A stretch of 21,872 nt of DNA, taken from contig JAZRXC010000011.1 in assembly GCA_045600025.1 (NCBI GenBank), positions 1-21,872 of the forward strand, in the 5' to 3' direction. The notes beneath the pieces were generated by a model. The model was not told the DNA's origin. It was given only the letters and a program-made list of their open reading frames with translations, and did not search any database. The stretch comes from UBA3774 sp045600025. GTDB taxonomy: Bacteria; Bacillota; Clostridia; Lachnospirales; Lachnospiraceae. Below, one piece after another: positions 1 through 8,722 of this stretch (position 1 is its first letter; the number at the start of each line of letters is the position of its first letter). The translations under genes were made by a program, and so were the position numbers.

Positions 1-321
1 TTTTGCTATTGAAGCAATACTTGCAAGCGCTTCACCGCGGAAACCGAGAGATGCAACTTCCATTAGATCTTCTGCGCATGTAAGTTTGCTTGTTGCATGA
101 CGAAGGAATGCTGTAGGAACCTCTTCGGGTTTGATACCGCATCCGTTATCCGTCACGCGAATAGAAGCTATTCCGCCTTCTTTAATCTCGACGGAAACAG
201 CCGTGGCACCGGCATCGATGGAGTTTTCAACGAGTTCTTTTATCACTGAGCTCGGTCTTTCTATTACTTCGCCGGCGGCTATTTGATTAATTGTTTCATT
301 GTCTAATACACGTATTGCCAT
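1..321 (-). CDS. mutL: DNA mismatch repair protein MutL, N-terminal part (cut by window edge)
   Basis: Only the first 107 codons are present; the gene runs off the left edge. MutL is the ATPase that links MutS mismatch recognition to strand incision. The visible part is the GHKL ATPase domain. Motif I (KELVENSIDAGA) places the catalytic Glu at residue 29 and the Mg-binding Asn at 33, the same numbering as E. coli MutL. Motif II (DNGCGI) starts at Asp58, and GFRGEAL lies at about 93-99. The ATG shares one base with the mutS stop codon (TAATG), which implies translational coupling. In Clostridia MutL normally carries a C-terminal endonuclease because MutH is absent; that region is outside the window. 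Identification is secure. The truncation comes from the window edge and gives no sign of a pseudogene. Confidence 0.97.
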   Translation of the reverse strand, partial: MAIRVLDNETINQIAAGEVIERPSSVIKELVENSIDAGATAVSVEIKEGGIASIRVTDNGCGIKPEEVPTAFLRHATSKLTCAEDLMEVASLGFRGEALASIASIAK

Positions 322-2897
322 TATTTATCAAGTTCCGATTTTAATTCGTAAATTAGATTCAAGGCTTCAAGCGGTGTTAAACGCTCTACATCGATCCCGG
401 CGAGAGTTTTTTCTACACCTGAACTCTTAGCAGAAGTTGTCAGCGCATCTGTCTGTACATTTGCCGCAATATCAGCTGTCTTTTGATTTATATCTGCGTC
501 ATTCAGCATTGATACTATTTCCTTGGCACGCTCAAGCATAGCTTCCGGAAGTCCGGCAAGCTTTGCTACCTGAATTCCGTAGCTCTTATCTGCGCCGCCC
601 TTCATAATCTTACGCAGGAAAACTATGTCATCACCGCTTTCTTTTACCGCAATACAGTAATTCTGAACACCGTGAAGCTTTCCTTCCAGCTCAGTAAGTT
701 CATGGTAGTGCGTCGCAAATAAAGTCTTTGCCTTTATATTAGAATCAATATATTCAATAACGGACCAGGCTATGGCGAGTCCGTCAAAGGTGCTTGTGCC
801 GCGCCCGATTTCATCAAGAATCAGAAGCGAATCTGAAGTAGCGTTATTCAAAATATTTGCCACTTCATTCATCTCTACCATGAAGGTACTTTGTCCGGAA
901 GCAAGGTCATCGGATGCGCCTACTCTGGTAAATATTCTGTCGCAGACACAGATGTCAGCCTCATCGGCAGGGACAAATGAGCCTATCTGCGCCATCAATA
1001 CAATTAAAGCACACTGACGCATATACGTTGATTTGCCCGCCATATTCGGACCGGTGATTACGGAAATTGCGTTAGCGTCCGAATCGAGCAATGTATCATT
1101 TTTTACGAAACTACCGCTTCCGAGCATCTCCTCAACGACCGGATGGCGGCCGCCTTTAATTGTAATCACACCAGATGTATTAATTCTGGGTCTTACATAA
1201 CCGTTTGATGCGGCAACTGCGGCAAGCGAGGCAAGCGCATCCAAGTATCCTATCGCTTTGGCCGTCTGTTTTACGCGAAGTACATTATCAGATACTGTTT
1301 CGCGAACCATCTTAAATATGTCATATTCCAAATTGCTGAGACGGTCTTCCGCGCCGAGAATTGTCTCTTCCATTTCTTTGAGTTTCTCAGATGTGAAGCG
1401 TTCTGCATTGACAAGTGTCTGTCTGCGCACATAGTCATCCGGCACAAGTTCTTTGAATGTATTTGAAACTTCAAAGCAGTATCCGAAAACATGGCTGTAT
1501 TTAATCTTCAGTGTCTTGATTCCGGTTCGTTCACGTTCTTTTTGTTCAAGTTGTGCGAGCCAGTTTTTTCCTTCGGTGCGAGCCTTGCGAAGTCTGTCCA
1601 CTTCTTCGCTGTAGCCTTCACGTACTATTCCCCCCTCACGCACGGTAAGCGGCGGATCATCACATATGGTAGATGAAATCAACTCGCAAATGTCAGATAG
1701 TGTATCAAGCTTTTCATATATTTCATGAAGTAATCCTGTCTTAATCTCAGCAAGCTGCTGTTTTACATCCGGCAGCATGCGAAGCGAAGCCGCAAATGAA
1801 ACCATCTCCTTGGGGTTTACGCTTCCGTATGCAATCCTTGCCATGAGTCTTTCAAGATCACGTATCGGATTTAAGTACTCTCTGATTTCTTCGCGCAGAA
1901 CAATGTCATCATAGAGCATAGAAACCGCATCTGATCTTGCGATTATATCGCTTGCTATAAGAAGCGGCTGTTCAATCAGGAGCCTTAATTCTCGCGCTCC
2001 CATAGCTGTTTTAGTGCGATCCAAAACATATAAAAGCGAGCCTTTTTTCTCTTTGTCGCGCAGTGTTTCCGTAAGTTCAAGATTTCTTCTGGTAAATGAA
2101 TCCAGCACCATGTATTTGCCGATGTCATAAATGCCTACTGCCGTAATATGCGCAAGTGATGTCTTTTGAGTATCACTTAAGTAATACAATAGTCCGCCTG
2201 AGGCAGATAATGCGAGCGGTCTCTCCTTCAGGTCATATAAGCCTTCTTTTTTAAATTGGGCTGTAAGAAGCGATGTGCAACCGGGCTCAGAATATGCAAT
2301 ATCCGGAAGTTCGGTAATAGGAATACCGGACAAGTTGCGACTTCCGTCTGAATTAAAACCGCTGATAGACAAAGCCCTGTTAATTACAAGCTCTGCAGGC
2401 GAAAGCTTATCAAGTTCATCGTATACCTGTGGAAGATCACGGCACTCGGTTGCGAGAAAATCACCGGTTGTTATATCGCAGGAAGCAAGCCCGTAGCTGT
2501 TTCCGTCATAATATAAAGAAACAATATAGTGGTTCTTATCATACGCCAATGCGTCCGGATTCATATTTGTACCCGGAGTAACGATGCGAATAACTTCACG
2601 CTTTACAAGGCCCTTTGCAAGCTTCGGATCCTCAACCTGCTCAGCAATCGCAACTTTATATCCTTTTTCAACGAGTTTATTTATATAAGAATCGGCGGCA
2701 TGGAAAGGAACGCCGCACATAGGGGCACGCTCTTCTAATCCGCAATCTTTACTTGTTAAAAACAGCTCGAGTTCTTTTGATACAAGCTTTGCGTCCTCGA
2801 AGAACATCTCATAGAAATCTCCGAGTCTGTAAAAAAGTATACAGTCAGCATACTCTTTCTTAGTATCAAGATAGTGCTGCATCATAGGTGATAGCAT
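321..2897 (-). CDS. mutS: DNA mismatch repair ATPase MutS
   Basis: MutS binds mismatches and small loops and recruits MutL. The 858-residue length is normal for bacterial MutS1. The N-terminal mismatch-binding domain carries the Phe-X-Glu wedge motif at F28-Y29-E30 inside LFYRLGDFYEMF. Connector, core and clamp domains follow. The C-terminal ATPase has a Walker A GPNMAGKST near residue 620 and a Walker B LLILDEIGRGTST near 695. An ATHYHEL segment follows. The protein ends in a short helical tail (LIYELKSEL) of the type that helps oligomerisation. The start MLSPMMQHYL matches the usual MutS N-terminus. A GGAAGGA sequence lies about 10 bases upstream, inside the end of miaB. The ATG overlaps the miaB stop by one base (TGATG), and the stop overlaps mutL by one base (TAATG). 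The miaB-mutS-mutL order is common in Clostridia. Confidence 0.98.
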   Translation of the reverse strand: MLSPMMQHYLDTKKEYADCILFYRLGDFYEMFFEDAKLVSKELELFLTSKDCGLEERAPMCGVPFHAADSYINKLVEKGYKVAIAEQVEDPKLAKGLVKREVIRIVTPGTNMNPDALAYDKNHYIVSLYYDGNSYGLASCDITTGDFLATECRDLPQVYDELDKLSPAELVINRALSISGFNSDGSRNLSGIPITELPDIAYSEPGCTSLLTAQFKKEGLYDLKERPLALSASGGLLYYLSDTQKTSLAHITAVGIYDIGKYMVLDSFTRRNLELTETLRDKEKKGSLLYVLDRTKTAMGARELRLLIEQPLLIASDIIARSDAVSMLYDDIVLREEIREYLNPIRDLERLMARIAYGSVNPKEMVSFAASLRMLPDVKQQLAEIKTGLLHEIYEKLDTLSDICELISSTICDDPPLTVREGGIVREGYSEEVDRLRKARTEGKNWLAQLEQKERERTGIKTLKIKYSHVFGYCFEVSNTFKELVPDDYVRRQTLVNAERFTSEKLKEMEETILGAEDRLSNLEYDIFKMVRETVSDNVLRVKQTAKAIGYLDALASLAAVAASNGYVRPRINTSGVITIKGGRHPVVEEMLGSGSFVKNDTLLDSDANAISVITGPNMAGKSTYMRQCALIVLMAQIGSFVPADEADICVCDRIFTRVGASDDLASGQSTFMVEMNEVANILNNATSDSLLILDEIGRGTSTFDGLAIAWSVIEYIDSNIKAKTLFATHYHELTELEGKLHGVQNYCIAVKESGDDIVFLRKIMKGGADKSYGIQVAKLAGLPEAMLERAKEIVSMLNDADINQKTADIAANVQTDALTTSAKSSGVEKTLAGIDVERLTPLEALNLIYELKSELDK

Positions 2898-4312
2898 CAG
2901 TCAATCATCCTTCCGATATAATAAAATCCGTGAGCATCCGTGAGTTCAGTCTGAACTATGGTTCCGACAAGGTCAGGGCTTCCGGCAAAATGTACCATAA
3001 TATTATTTGATAGTCTTCCGGTTAGCATGGTATCATCATGTTCATCTACTTCCTCAACCAAAACCGGGAGGACTTTCCCTAAATCTTTCTTGCATACATG
3101 CGAAGCGATATCCTGTACAAGATCAATCAGTTTTTTAAATCTGACTTTTATTACGTCCTGCGGCACCTGGTTATCAAATGAAGCCGCCGGTGTGCCTTCA
3201 CGTGGTGAATATATAAAAGTATATGCGCTGTCGTAACGTACCCTGCGAACAACATCTAAGGTTTCTTCAAAGTCCTCATCAGTCTCTCCGGGAAATCCGA
3301 CAATAATGTCCGTCGTAAGCGATATGTCCGGAATCTTTGACCTGATTCTGTCAACGAGCGCAAGGTAAGATTCTTTGGTGTATCTGCGGTTCATTTCCGT
3401 AAGTATCTTCGTACTGCCGGACTGAAGCGGCAGGTGAAGATGTCTGCAAACCTTCTGCGAAGATGCCATAACATCTATCAGTTCATCTGACAGATCCTTC
3501 GGATGAGATGTCATAAAACGCACTCTCTCAAGTCCGTCAATTTCGGTAACCTGTTTTAACAACTCGGCAAATGAAATCTCATGTGTTAGTCCGCGGCCGT
3601 AAGAATTGACATTTTGTCCGAGCAGCATAACCTCACGCACCCCATCGGCAACAAGGCCTTTAATCTCATCAATAATATCTTCAGGCTTTCTGCTTCTTTC
3701 TCGTCCGCGCACGTAAGGAACTATGCAATAGCTGCAGAAATTGTTGCATCCGAACATGATATTTACGCCTGACTTAAATGCGTATTTTCTCTTGGCGGGA
3801 AGCTTCTCAACTATGTCCTTCTCCTGCTGCCATACATCAATTACTCTGTGTCCGGTTGTGTAAAATTCGTATAAGAGCTCGGCAAGCTTGTAAATATTAT
3901 GCGTACCGAAAGCGATATCAATGAACTTATACACATCACGGACTTTTTTCTCTTCTGACGGTTCTTGCATCATACAGCCGCATACGGCTATGATGGTATC
4001 TGGATGGCTTTCTTTATAATGCTTTAAATGACCGAGATGACCGTATAACCTCTCGTTAGCGTTTTCTCTTACGGTACAAGTATTGAAAAGCACAAAGTCG
4101 GAAAACTCGCTGTCGCTTTCGACAAAGCCTGCACTTTCAAGAATACCCATAAGCTTTTCTGAATCTCTTGCATTCATCTGACATCCGAATGTAACAATGC
4201 AGGCCGTAAGCGGACGGCCGAGTTTTATCTCACGAAGCTTTACTTCTTCCGCAAGTTTTTTTATATAATCATATTGTCTGTTTGTTTCTTGCTGTGATGA
4301 AAAATCAGACAC
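2897..4312 (-). CDS. miaB: tRNA-2-methylthio-N6-isopentenyladenosine-37 synthase MiaB
   Basis: MiaB is a radical-SAM methylthiotransferase that converts i6A37 to ms2i6A37 in tRNAs reading UNN codons. The 471-residue protein has the N-terminal UPF0004 domain with three cluster-binding cysteines (TFGCQMN at C44, NTCTVREN near 80, and CGCMMQEP near 114). The radical-SAM motif CxxxCxxC (GCNNFCSYC) lies near residues 190-197. A C-terminal TRAM RNA-binding domain occupies roughly 405-470. The start codon is GTG, chosen because an AAGGAG ribosome binding site lies about seven bases upstream. Compared with E. coli MiaB there is an N-terminal extension of about 35 residues, which is usual in Clostridia. 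The gene overlaps the upstream flavoprotein gene by eight bases. MiaA, which makes its substrate, is not in the window. Confidence 0.96.
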   Translation of the reverse strand: MSDFSSQQETNRQYDYIKKLAEEVKLREIKLGRPLTACIVTFGCQMNARDSEKLMGILESAGFVESDSEFSDFVLFNTCTVRENANERLYGHLGHLKHYKESHPDTIIAVCGCMMQEPSEEKKVRDVYKFIDIAFGTHNIYKLAELLYEFYTTGHRVIDVWQQEKDIVEKLPAKRKYAFKSGVNIMFGCNNFCSYCIVPYVRGRERSRKPEDIIDEIKGLVADGVREVMLLGQNVNSYGRGLTHEISFAELLKQVTEIDGLERVRFMTSHPKDLSDELIDVMASSQKVCRHLHLPLQSGSTKILTEMNRRYTKESYLALVDRIRSKIPDISLTTDIIVGFPGETDEDFEETLDVVRRVRYDSAYTFIYSPREGTPAASFDNQVPQDVIKVRFKKLIDLVQDIASHVCKKDLGKVLPVLVEEVDEHDDTMLTGRLSNNIMVHFAGSPDLVGTIVQTELTDAHGFYYIGRMID

Positions 4313-5888
4313 TTTTATATCTCCTTATTATTTCTTCAGCAACTTTTATGCCGTCAATTGCAGCGGACATAATACCTCCGGCATATCCTGCCCCCTCTCC
4401 GCAAGGGAAAAGGCCGCCTAAGTTGCTCTCAAAATGCTCATTTCTGCAAATACGTACAGGTGATGAGGTGCGGCTTTCAACAGCGGCAAGCAGCGAGTCC
4501 TGCCTGTCAAAGCCTTTTATATGCCCGCCAAAGCTCGTAATTGCCTCAATAATCGATTGATTTATTACCGGCGGTAAAATACTTGATAAATCACCAAATT
4601 CGTATTTACCGCTTATCTGAGGGCTTATATCACCGGCCGCCTTTGTTGCTCTTCCGTATATAAAATCTCCGAATGTCTGAACGGGAATGCTGCCTCCTGC
4701 AACCTGCCAAGCACATCTTTCAATTTCTTTTTGGAATTCGAGTCCCGCAAAAAGCCCGTCGCCGTAATCGCCCTGATTTACCTGCGCTATTACAGCGGAA
4801 TTTGCATTTCGGCCATCGCGTCCGCTATAGCTCATACCGTTTATGCATAAGCACCCGTCTTCTGTTGACGAATCAACAATATATCCACCCGGACACATAC
4901 AAAACGTGTATACACCGCGTCCGCCGACATTTGCCGTAAGCTTATAATCTGCTGCGGGCAGATAAGTTCTGTCCGTTGTTCCGTACTGCGCAAGCTGAAT
5001 CATATCCTGCGGATGCTGAATCCTGAAACCGACTGCAAATGGTTTTGAAATCATATCCGCACCTGACTCGCAAACTAATCTGTAAGTATCCTGTGCGCTG
5101 TGACCTGTTGCAAGAATCAGACATTCTGTCTGAACAGTATCAAAACCGTCTTTATTTGAAATTTTAACGGCTGTAATGCGTCCGTTTTTTTGATCAAGTC
5201 CTACAAGCTTTGTGTCAAATAAAAACGTGCCGCCCGCAAGTTGTATTTTTTTGCGGAGATTCTTTATCACTACAGGAAGAACGTCCGAGCCGATGTGTGG
5301 TCTGTACCAGTATTTTATGCTTTCATCTGCGCCGCAAGCAGCAAAGGCATTTAGGACATAACGTTCTCTTCCGTAGTCATCTTTTATACCCGTAGTAAGC
5401 TTGCCATCAGAGAATGTACCTGCACCGCCTTCCCCGTAGCAGACATTTGATTCAGGTGATAATGCTTCGCCCATCTGATGTGCAGCAACTGTTTTGCTTC
5501 TTTCCTCGACTGACTGACCACGTTCGATAATCAGAGGTCTGTATCCGGCCTCGGCAAGAATCAAGCCGGCAAATAAGCCAGCAGGACCGGCGCCTACTAT
5601 AACAGGGCGATTCTGAAGCTTCTCTTCTCCAGGTGCCGGAATTTGATACTCGGCAATCTGCCGCAATTCGCATCCTTTTCCCAATCTTCCTGAAGGCAAA
5701 TACCCGTCTGACGCCAATGTATAAATATAGCGGAGTGCACTCTTATCTCTGGCATCAAGTGACTTTTTCAGTATCTTAAAAGAAGAGATATCGGCATGCA
5801 CGCCTCTTCTCTTAAGTTCATGCGAAAGCTCATCATCGCCTGCATCTATTGACAGTTTTATATCTTTGACAACAAAGGTCTTAGTCAT
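4305..5888 (-). CDS. FAD-dependent dehydrogenase of the COG2509 family, function unknown
   Basis: This is a predicted soluble flavoprotein of 527 residues. An N-terminal domain of about 95 residues precedes a Rossmann FAD-binding motif, VIVGAGPAGLFAGL, with GAGPAG at residues 99-104. Other family landmarks are the GEGGAGTFSDGKL segment, the ATGHSAQDTYR segment and a CMCPGG motif. A second FAD motif, FPCGEGAGYAGGIMSAAIDG, lies near the C-terminus. The family is widespread in Firmicutes and related to NAD(P)/FAD oxidoreductases, but I know of no settled substrate. I chose the ATG at 5888 because GGAAAGAG lies directly upstream and the product begins MTKTFVVKDIKL, as expected for the family; the frame stays open for 23 more codons upstream. 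It overlaps the preceding flavoprotein gene by eight bases and miaB by eight bases, so co-translation with both is likely. Confidence 0.85.
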   Translation of the reverse strand: MTKTFVVKDIKLSIDAGDDELSHELKRRGVHADISSFKILKKSLDARDKSALRYIYTLASDGYLPSGRLGKGCELRQIAEYQIPAPGEEKLQNRPVIVGAGPAGLFAGLILAEAGYRPLIIERGQSVEERSKTVAAHQMGEALSPESNVCYGEGGAGTFSDGKLTTGIKDDYGRERYVLNAFAACGADESIKYWYRPHIGSDVLPVVIKNLRKKIQLAGGTFLFDTKLVGLDQKNGRITAVKISNKDGFDTVQTECLILATGHSAQDTYRLVCESGADMISKPFAVGFRIQHPQDMIQLAQYGTTDRTYLPAADYKLTANVGGRGVYTFCMCPGGYIVDSSTEDGCLCINGMSYSGRDGRNANSAVIAQVNQGDYGDGLFAGLEFQKEIERCAWQVAGGSIPVQTFGDFIYGRATKAAGDISPQISGKYEFGDLSSILPPVINQSIIEAITSFGGHIKGFDRQDSLLAAVESRTSSPVRICRNEHFESNLGGLFPCGEGAGYAGGIMSAAIDGIKVAEEIIRRYKSV

Positions 5889-7080
5889 GTCTCTTTCCGG
5901 AATAAGTAAACTTGTCCCAGCGTTCCATCTGCTCATTTGTGGCAGATTCGCCTTCAAAATAGCTTCCGGCAGCGGCAGTACCTGCTATAGCACCGCTTGC
6001 CCATGCAAAATGCAGGTTGTATCCTCCGCATAATCCATCTATGTCAAGTACTTCTCCGGTAAAATACAGTCCGCGCTGACGTTCGGATTCAAGAGTATAT
6101 CCGTCAATGTCAGCAAGGCTTACTCCACCTGTAGTAACCTGCGCTTCTTTGAATGTCTTCACTGCCGTCGGCTTAAAAACATAATGCTTAAGTGTATTTG
6201 CGCCGGCTTCTTTTAATACCTGTGAAAGCTTGCCGGGCAATAAGCTGTCTATCCCACCGTGTTTAATCAGATTATCCAATTCTTTAATACTCAATCCGGG
6301 GAAGAAATCAATTACTATTTCTGCCTTTTGGCCCTGATCAATTGCGCGCGAAATATATCTGCTGATTTGCATTGCCGGAATACCTGATAAACCGTAATCG
6401 GTTATCTGTAATTCGCCTGCTGCATCAGCAACATCTTCGCCTTCTATAAACACTGTAAGTTCAGCCGGTACGCGTACCCCTGACGCCTTTGCAAGCGTTG
6501 ATTCTGCTATTATCGGAACAAGTGCCGGAAGCGGCTTAATGATCTCATGCCCGAAAGAGCTTGCAATTTTATATCCGGTTCCTGCTTCATCCGAGGATGG
6601 CATAGCCAAACCTCCGCAAGCGACTATTACCGAATCCGCATTATATGTATAGCCGTCGCAAATAATATCAAATCCTCCATCGGAATAAATAACTTCTTTA
6701 ACAGGTGTATTATTATGGATTTTAATTCCTAACCTGTCTGCTTCTTTAATAAGCGCCTGCTTAACCTGCTTGGCCTCGCCTGACATCGGATATACATAAC
6801 CGTCCTGTATCACGGGATATACGCCGATTGATTCAAAAAACACGAGCGCTTCCTCATTTGAAAATCTTGCAAGGCATGAACCTATAAGAGATGAATCCGT
6901 ATGATAGGCCGCCTTGGCAAGGCGCATATTTGAAAAGTTGCATCTCCCGTTGCCGGTTGAAAGAAGTTTTTTAAGCGGAGCAGTCCCTGCCTCAAGTACG
7001 TAGCATGTTGCGCCGTTTCTTGCTGCATGTATTGCTGCTGTTATTCCGGAGGCTCCTCCGCCTATTACACATACATTCAT
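5881..7080 (-). CDS. HI0933/YhiN-family NAD(P)/FAD-dependent oxidoreductase
   Basis: This is a 399-residue flavoprotein. The N-terminal dinucleotide-binding motif is VIGGGASG (GGGASG at residues 7-12). The family signature STGNGRCNFSN follows at about 41-51. The C-terminal FAD motif reads FTGEVLDIDGLCGGYNLHFA and is followed by WASGAIAG. These features define the HI0933 (YhiN) family, which databases label variously as aminoacetone oxidase-like or BaiN-like. BaiN itself is a bile-acid enzyme of gut clostridia, but membership in this broad family does not give the substrate, so I assign none. The ATG has a GAGGAAAT site just upstream and lies one base after the flippase stop codon. The end overlaps the second flavoprotein gene by eight bases, so the two flavoproteins form a coupled pair. 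Confidence 0.88.
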   Translation of the reverse strand: MNVCVIGGGASGITAAIHAARNGATCYVLEAGTAPLKKLLSTGNGRCNFSNMRLAKAAYHTDSSLIGSCLARFSNEEALVFFESIGVYPVIQDGYVYPMSGEAKQVKQALIKEADRLGIKIHNNTPVKEVIYSDGGFDIICDGYTYNADSVIVACGGLAMPSSDEAGTGYKIASSFGHEIIKPLPALVPIIAESTLAKASGVRVPAELTVFIEGEDVADAAGELQITDYGLSGIPAMQISRYISRAIDQGQKAEIVIDFFPGLSIKELDNLIKHGGIDSLLPGKLSQVLKEAGANTLKHYVFKPTAVKTFKEAQVTTGGVSLADIDGYTLESERQRGLYFTGEVLDIDGLCGGYNLHFAWASGAIAGTAAAGSYFEGESATNEQMERWDKFTYSGKRHD

Positions 7081-7081
7081 A

Positions 7082-8722
7082 TTATTTCCTCAACAGATGA
7101 AGCTTACGACAAATCTTAACCAAAAGCTTGCCCTTAGGCATTGAAAGCAGATCCTTTTCATCCAGTGCACCTGTTACAATAAGCATCTCGGCATATACAA
7201 GAATGCCTATACATATCGCAATTACTACGGAAATAAGATTTGAACCGCTGAGATTATAAATAACTCTGTATGAGGCAAATGCCATTACTCCGAGTATTGC
7301 TGATGACATAAGCGGAAGGAAAAATGTCTTTTTTAATTCCTGCTTGTATCCAAGGCACTTGCGTAGGCTGATATTATTGAATACGGTCATAAGTGCGTAG
7401 AACAGAATATTTGCAACAACCAGTCCTTCAATTCCCGCATCGAATCCAAAGAGAACTATTACCAGTACAAGTGAATGTATAACCAGTGAAATAAGCGAAT
7501 TTCTTACCGGAATCCATATTTTTCCGATACCCTGAAGTACCGAATTGGTAGTCGTGGAAATTGCAGTAAATACTACTGAAGATGATCCGATTAACATAAG
7601 CTTTGCTGCCAATGTATTATCAGAATTGAACAGTAGATTCATAATTGGTGTAGCAAGAACGGCAAGTCCTGTTGCTGCCGGAATTGCAACAAGCATATTA
7701 AAACGAATTGCCGTTTCGGTTTTTTCAACAATAACGGGTCTGTTCTTCTGCTGCGCAGCGGCCGCAAGTGCAGGAACGACAGCTGAGCCAACGGCTGAAG
7801 CAATAGCCGTCGGAATATGAGTAAGAAGGTTGTATTTGCCGTTATAAGCGCCCCATATCCCGTTATAACCCGTGCCGTAATACTGCCCGAATATAGTCTG
7901 ATCAACAATATTGATAACATGATAAATCGCTGATGAAAACAGTACCGGTGCAACAGTAAGCGCAATTACTTTCATGGCATATTCATAAGTAACTGCTTTA
8001 TTCTCATTGCAGGCAGCTATCTTGGCATTTGCCCTTGGTCTGTTGACAAAATAAAGGAAAATAAAGAAAAGCAGGGCAAATAAAGCCCCGGCTCCGGTAC
8101 CCAAAGTCGCACCGGCTGCACTCATTCCGCTCTTATAGTAGCCGTTAGTCAAACCCTGCTCAGCATCCATACTGATTCCTATCAGCATGAAATTATAACC
8201 GGCGATCAGGCTTACTACTGCGTGAACTATTTGCTCAATAATCTGCGAAAAAGCGGTCGGAACCATGGTGCCATGGCCTTGAAAATATCCGCGCAATACG
8301 CCGAGAAATGCCATAATGAAGATGGTCGGTGCCAAGGTCTTTATCGCAGTGCTTGCCTGAGGCATGTTAAATATTTGCGCGGCTAAGTCTGCTCCGAAGA
8401 AGCAAATCAGACCGCATACCGTTCCGGTAAATGCGCCGAATATCAAGGCGCAGACAAAATACACTCTGCAACTCCTAAATGCCTTTGCCGCTCTTGACGA
8501 TGATATAATGCGTGATACCGCAAGCGGCAGGCTATAGCTTGAAAGAAGAAGCAAAATGTCATATACGGAGTAAGCGGTTGAATAAACACCGATTCCTTCT
8601 TCTCCGATAATATTCGTGAGCGGGATACGATACAAAAGGCCAATCAGCCTTACAATAAGCCCGGCGACTGCCAATATACTTCCCTGAATTATGAAATTGT
8701 TACTCTTCTTTTTATTTGCCAT
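7082..8722 (-). CDS. MurJ/SpoVB/YtgP-like polysaccharide or lipid-linked oligosaccharide flippase
   Basis: The 546-residue integral membrane protein belongs to the MOP superfamily. It has a short basic N-terminus (MANKKK) and about 14 hydrophobic segments along its whole length. The first block (IVRLIGLLYRIPLTNIIGEEG) and the LRGYFQGHGTMVPTAFSQIIEQ segment are characteristic of the SpoVB/YtgP branch, whose members are thought to flip lipid II or related lipid-linked cell-wall precursors across the membrane. Similarity to SpoVB does not show that the organism sporulates. I chose the ATG at 8722, which forms TAATG with the stop of the upstream lipoprotein gene and has AGGA a few bases away. A TTG at 8740 in the same frame is less likely. 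The stop lies one base before the next gene. Direction and substrate of transport cannot be read from the sequence. Confidence 0.88.
   Translation of the reverse strand: MANKKKSNNFIIQGSILAVAGLIVRLIGLLYRIPLTNIIGEEGIGVYSTAYSVYDILLLLSSYSLPLAVSRIISSSRAAKAFRSCRVYFVCALIFGAFTGTVCGLICFFGADLAAQIFNMPQASTAIKTLAPTIFIMAFLGVLRGYFQGHGTMVPTAFSQIIEQIVHAVVSLIAGYNFMLIGISMDAEQGLTNGYYKSGMSAAGATLGTGAGALFALLFFIFLYFVNRPRANAKIAACNENKAVTYEYAMKVIALTVAPVLFSSAIYHVINIVDQTIFGQYYGTGYNGIWGAYNGKYNLLTHIPTAIASAVGSAVVPALAAAAQQKNRPVIVEKTETAIRFNMLVAIPAATGLAVLATPIMNLLFNSDNTLAAKLMLIGSSSVVFTAISTTTNSVLQGIGKIWIPVRNSLISLVIHSLVLVIVLFGFDAGIEGLVVANILFYALMTVFNNISLRKCLGYKQELKKTFFLPLMSSAILGVMAFASYRVIYNLSGSNLISVVIAICIGILVYAEMLIVTGALDEKDLLSMPKGKLLVKICRKLHLLRK

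Noticed and set aside
544..5901. Recurring TCCGGA palindrome (for example 544-549, 2302-2307, 3327-3332, 5896-5901)
   Set aside because: The copies lie inside coding regions with irregular spacing and no flanking conservation, so codon preference is a sufficient explanation without a genome-wide count.
5889..5957. Upstream in-frame extension of the COG2509 flavoprotein
   Set aside because: These 23 codons sit inside the preceding flavoprotein gene and are not part of the family; the ATG at 5888 has a GGAAAGAG site.
5881..7080. Naming the HI0933-family protein BaiN (bile-acid reductase)
   Set aside because: The family is broad and no other bile-acid genes are nearby, so family similarity alone does not support that function.
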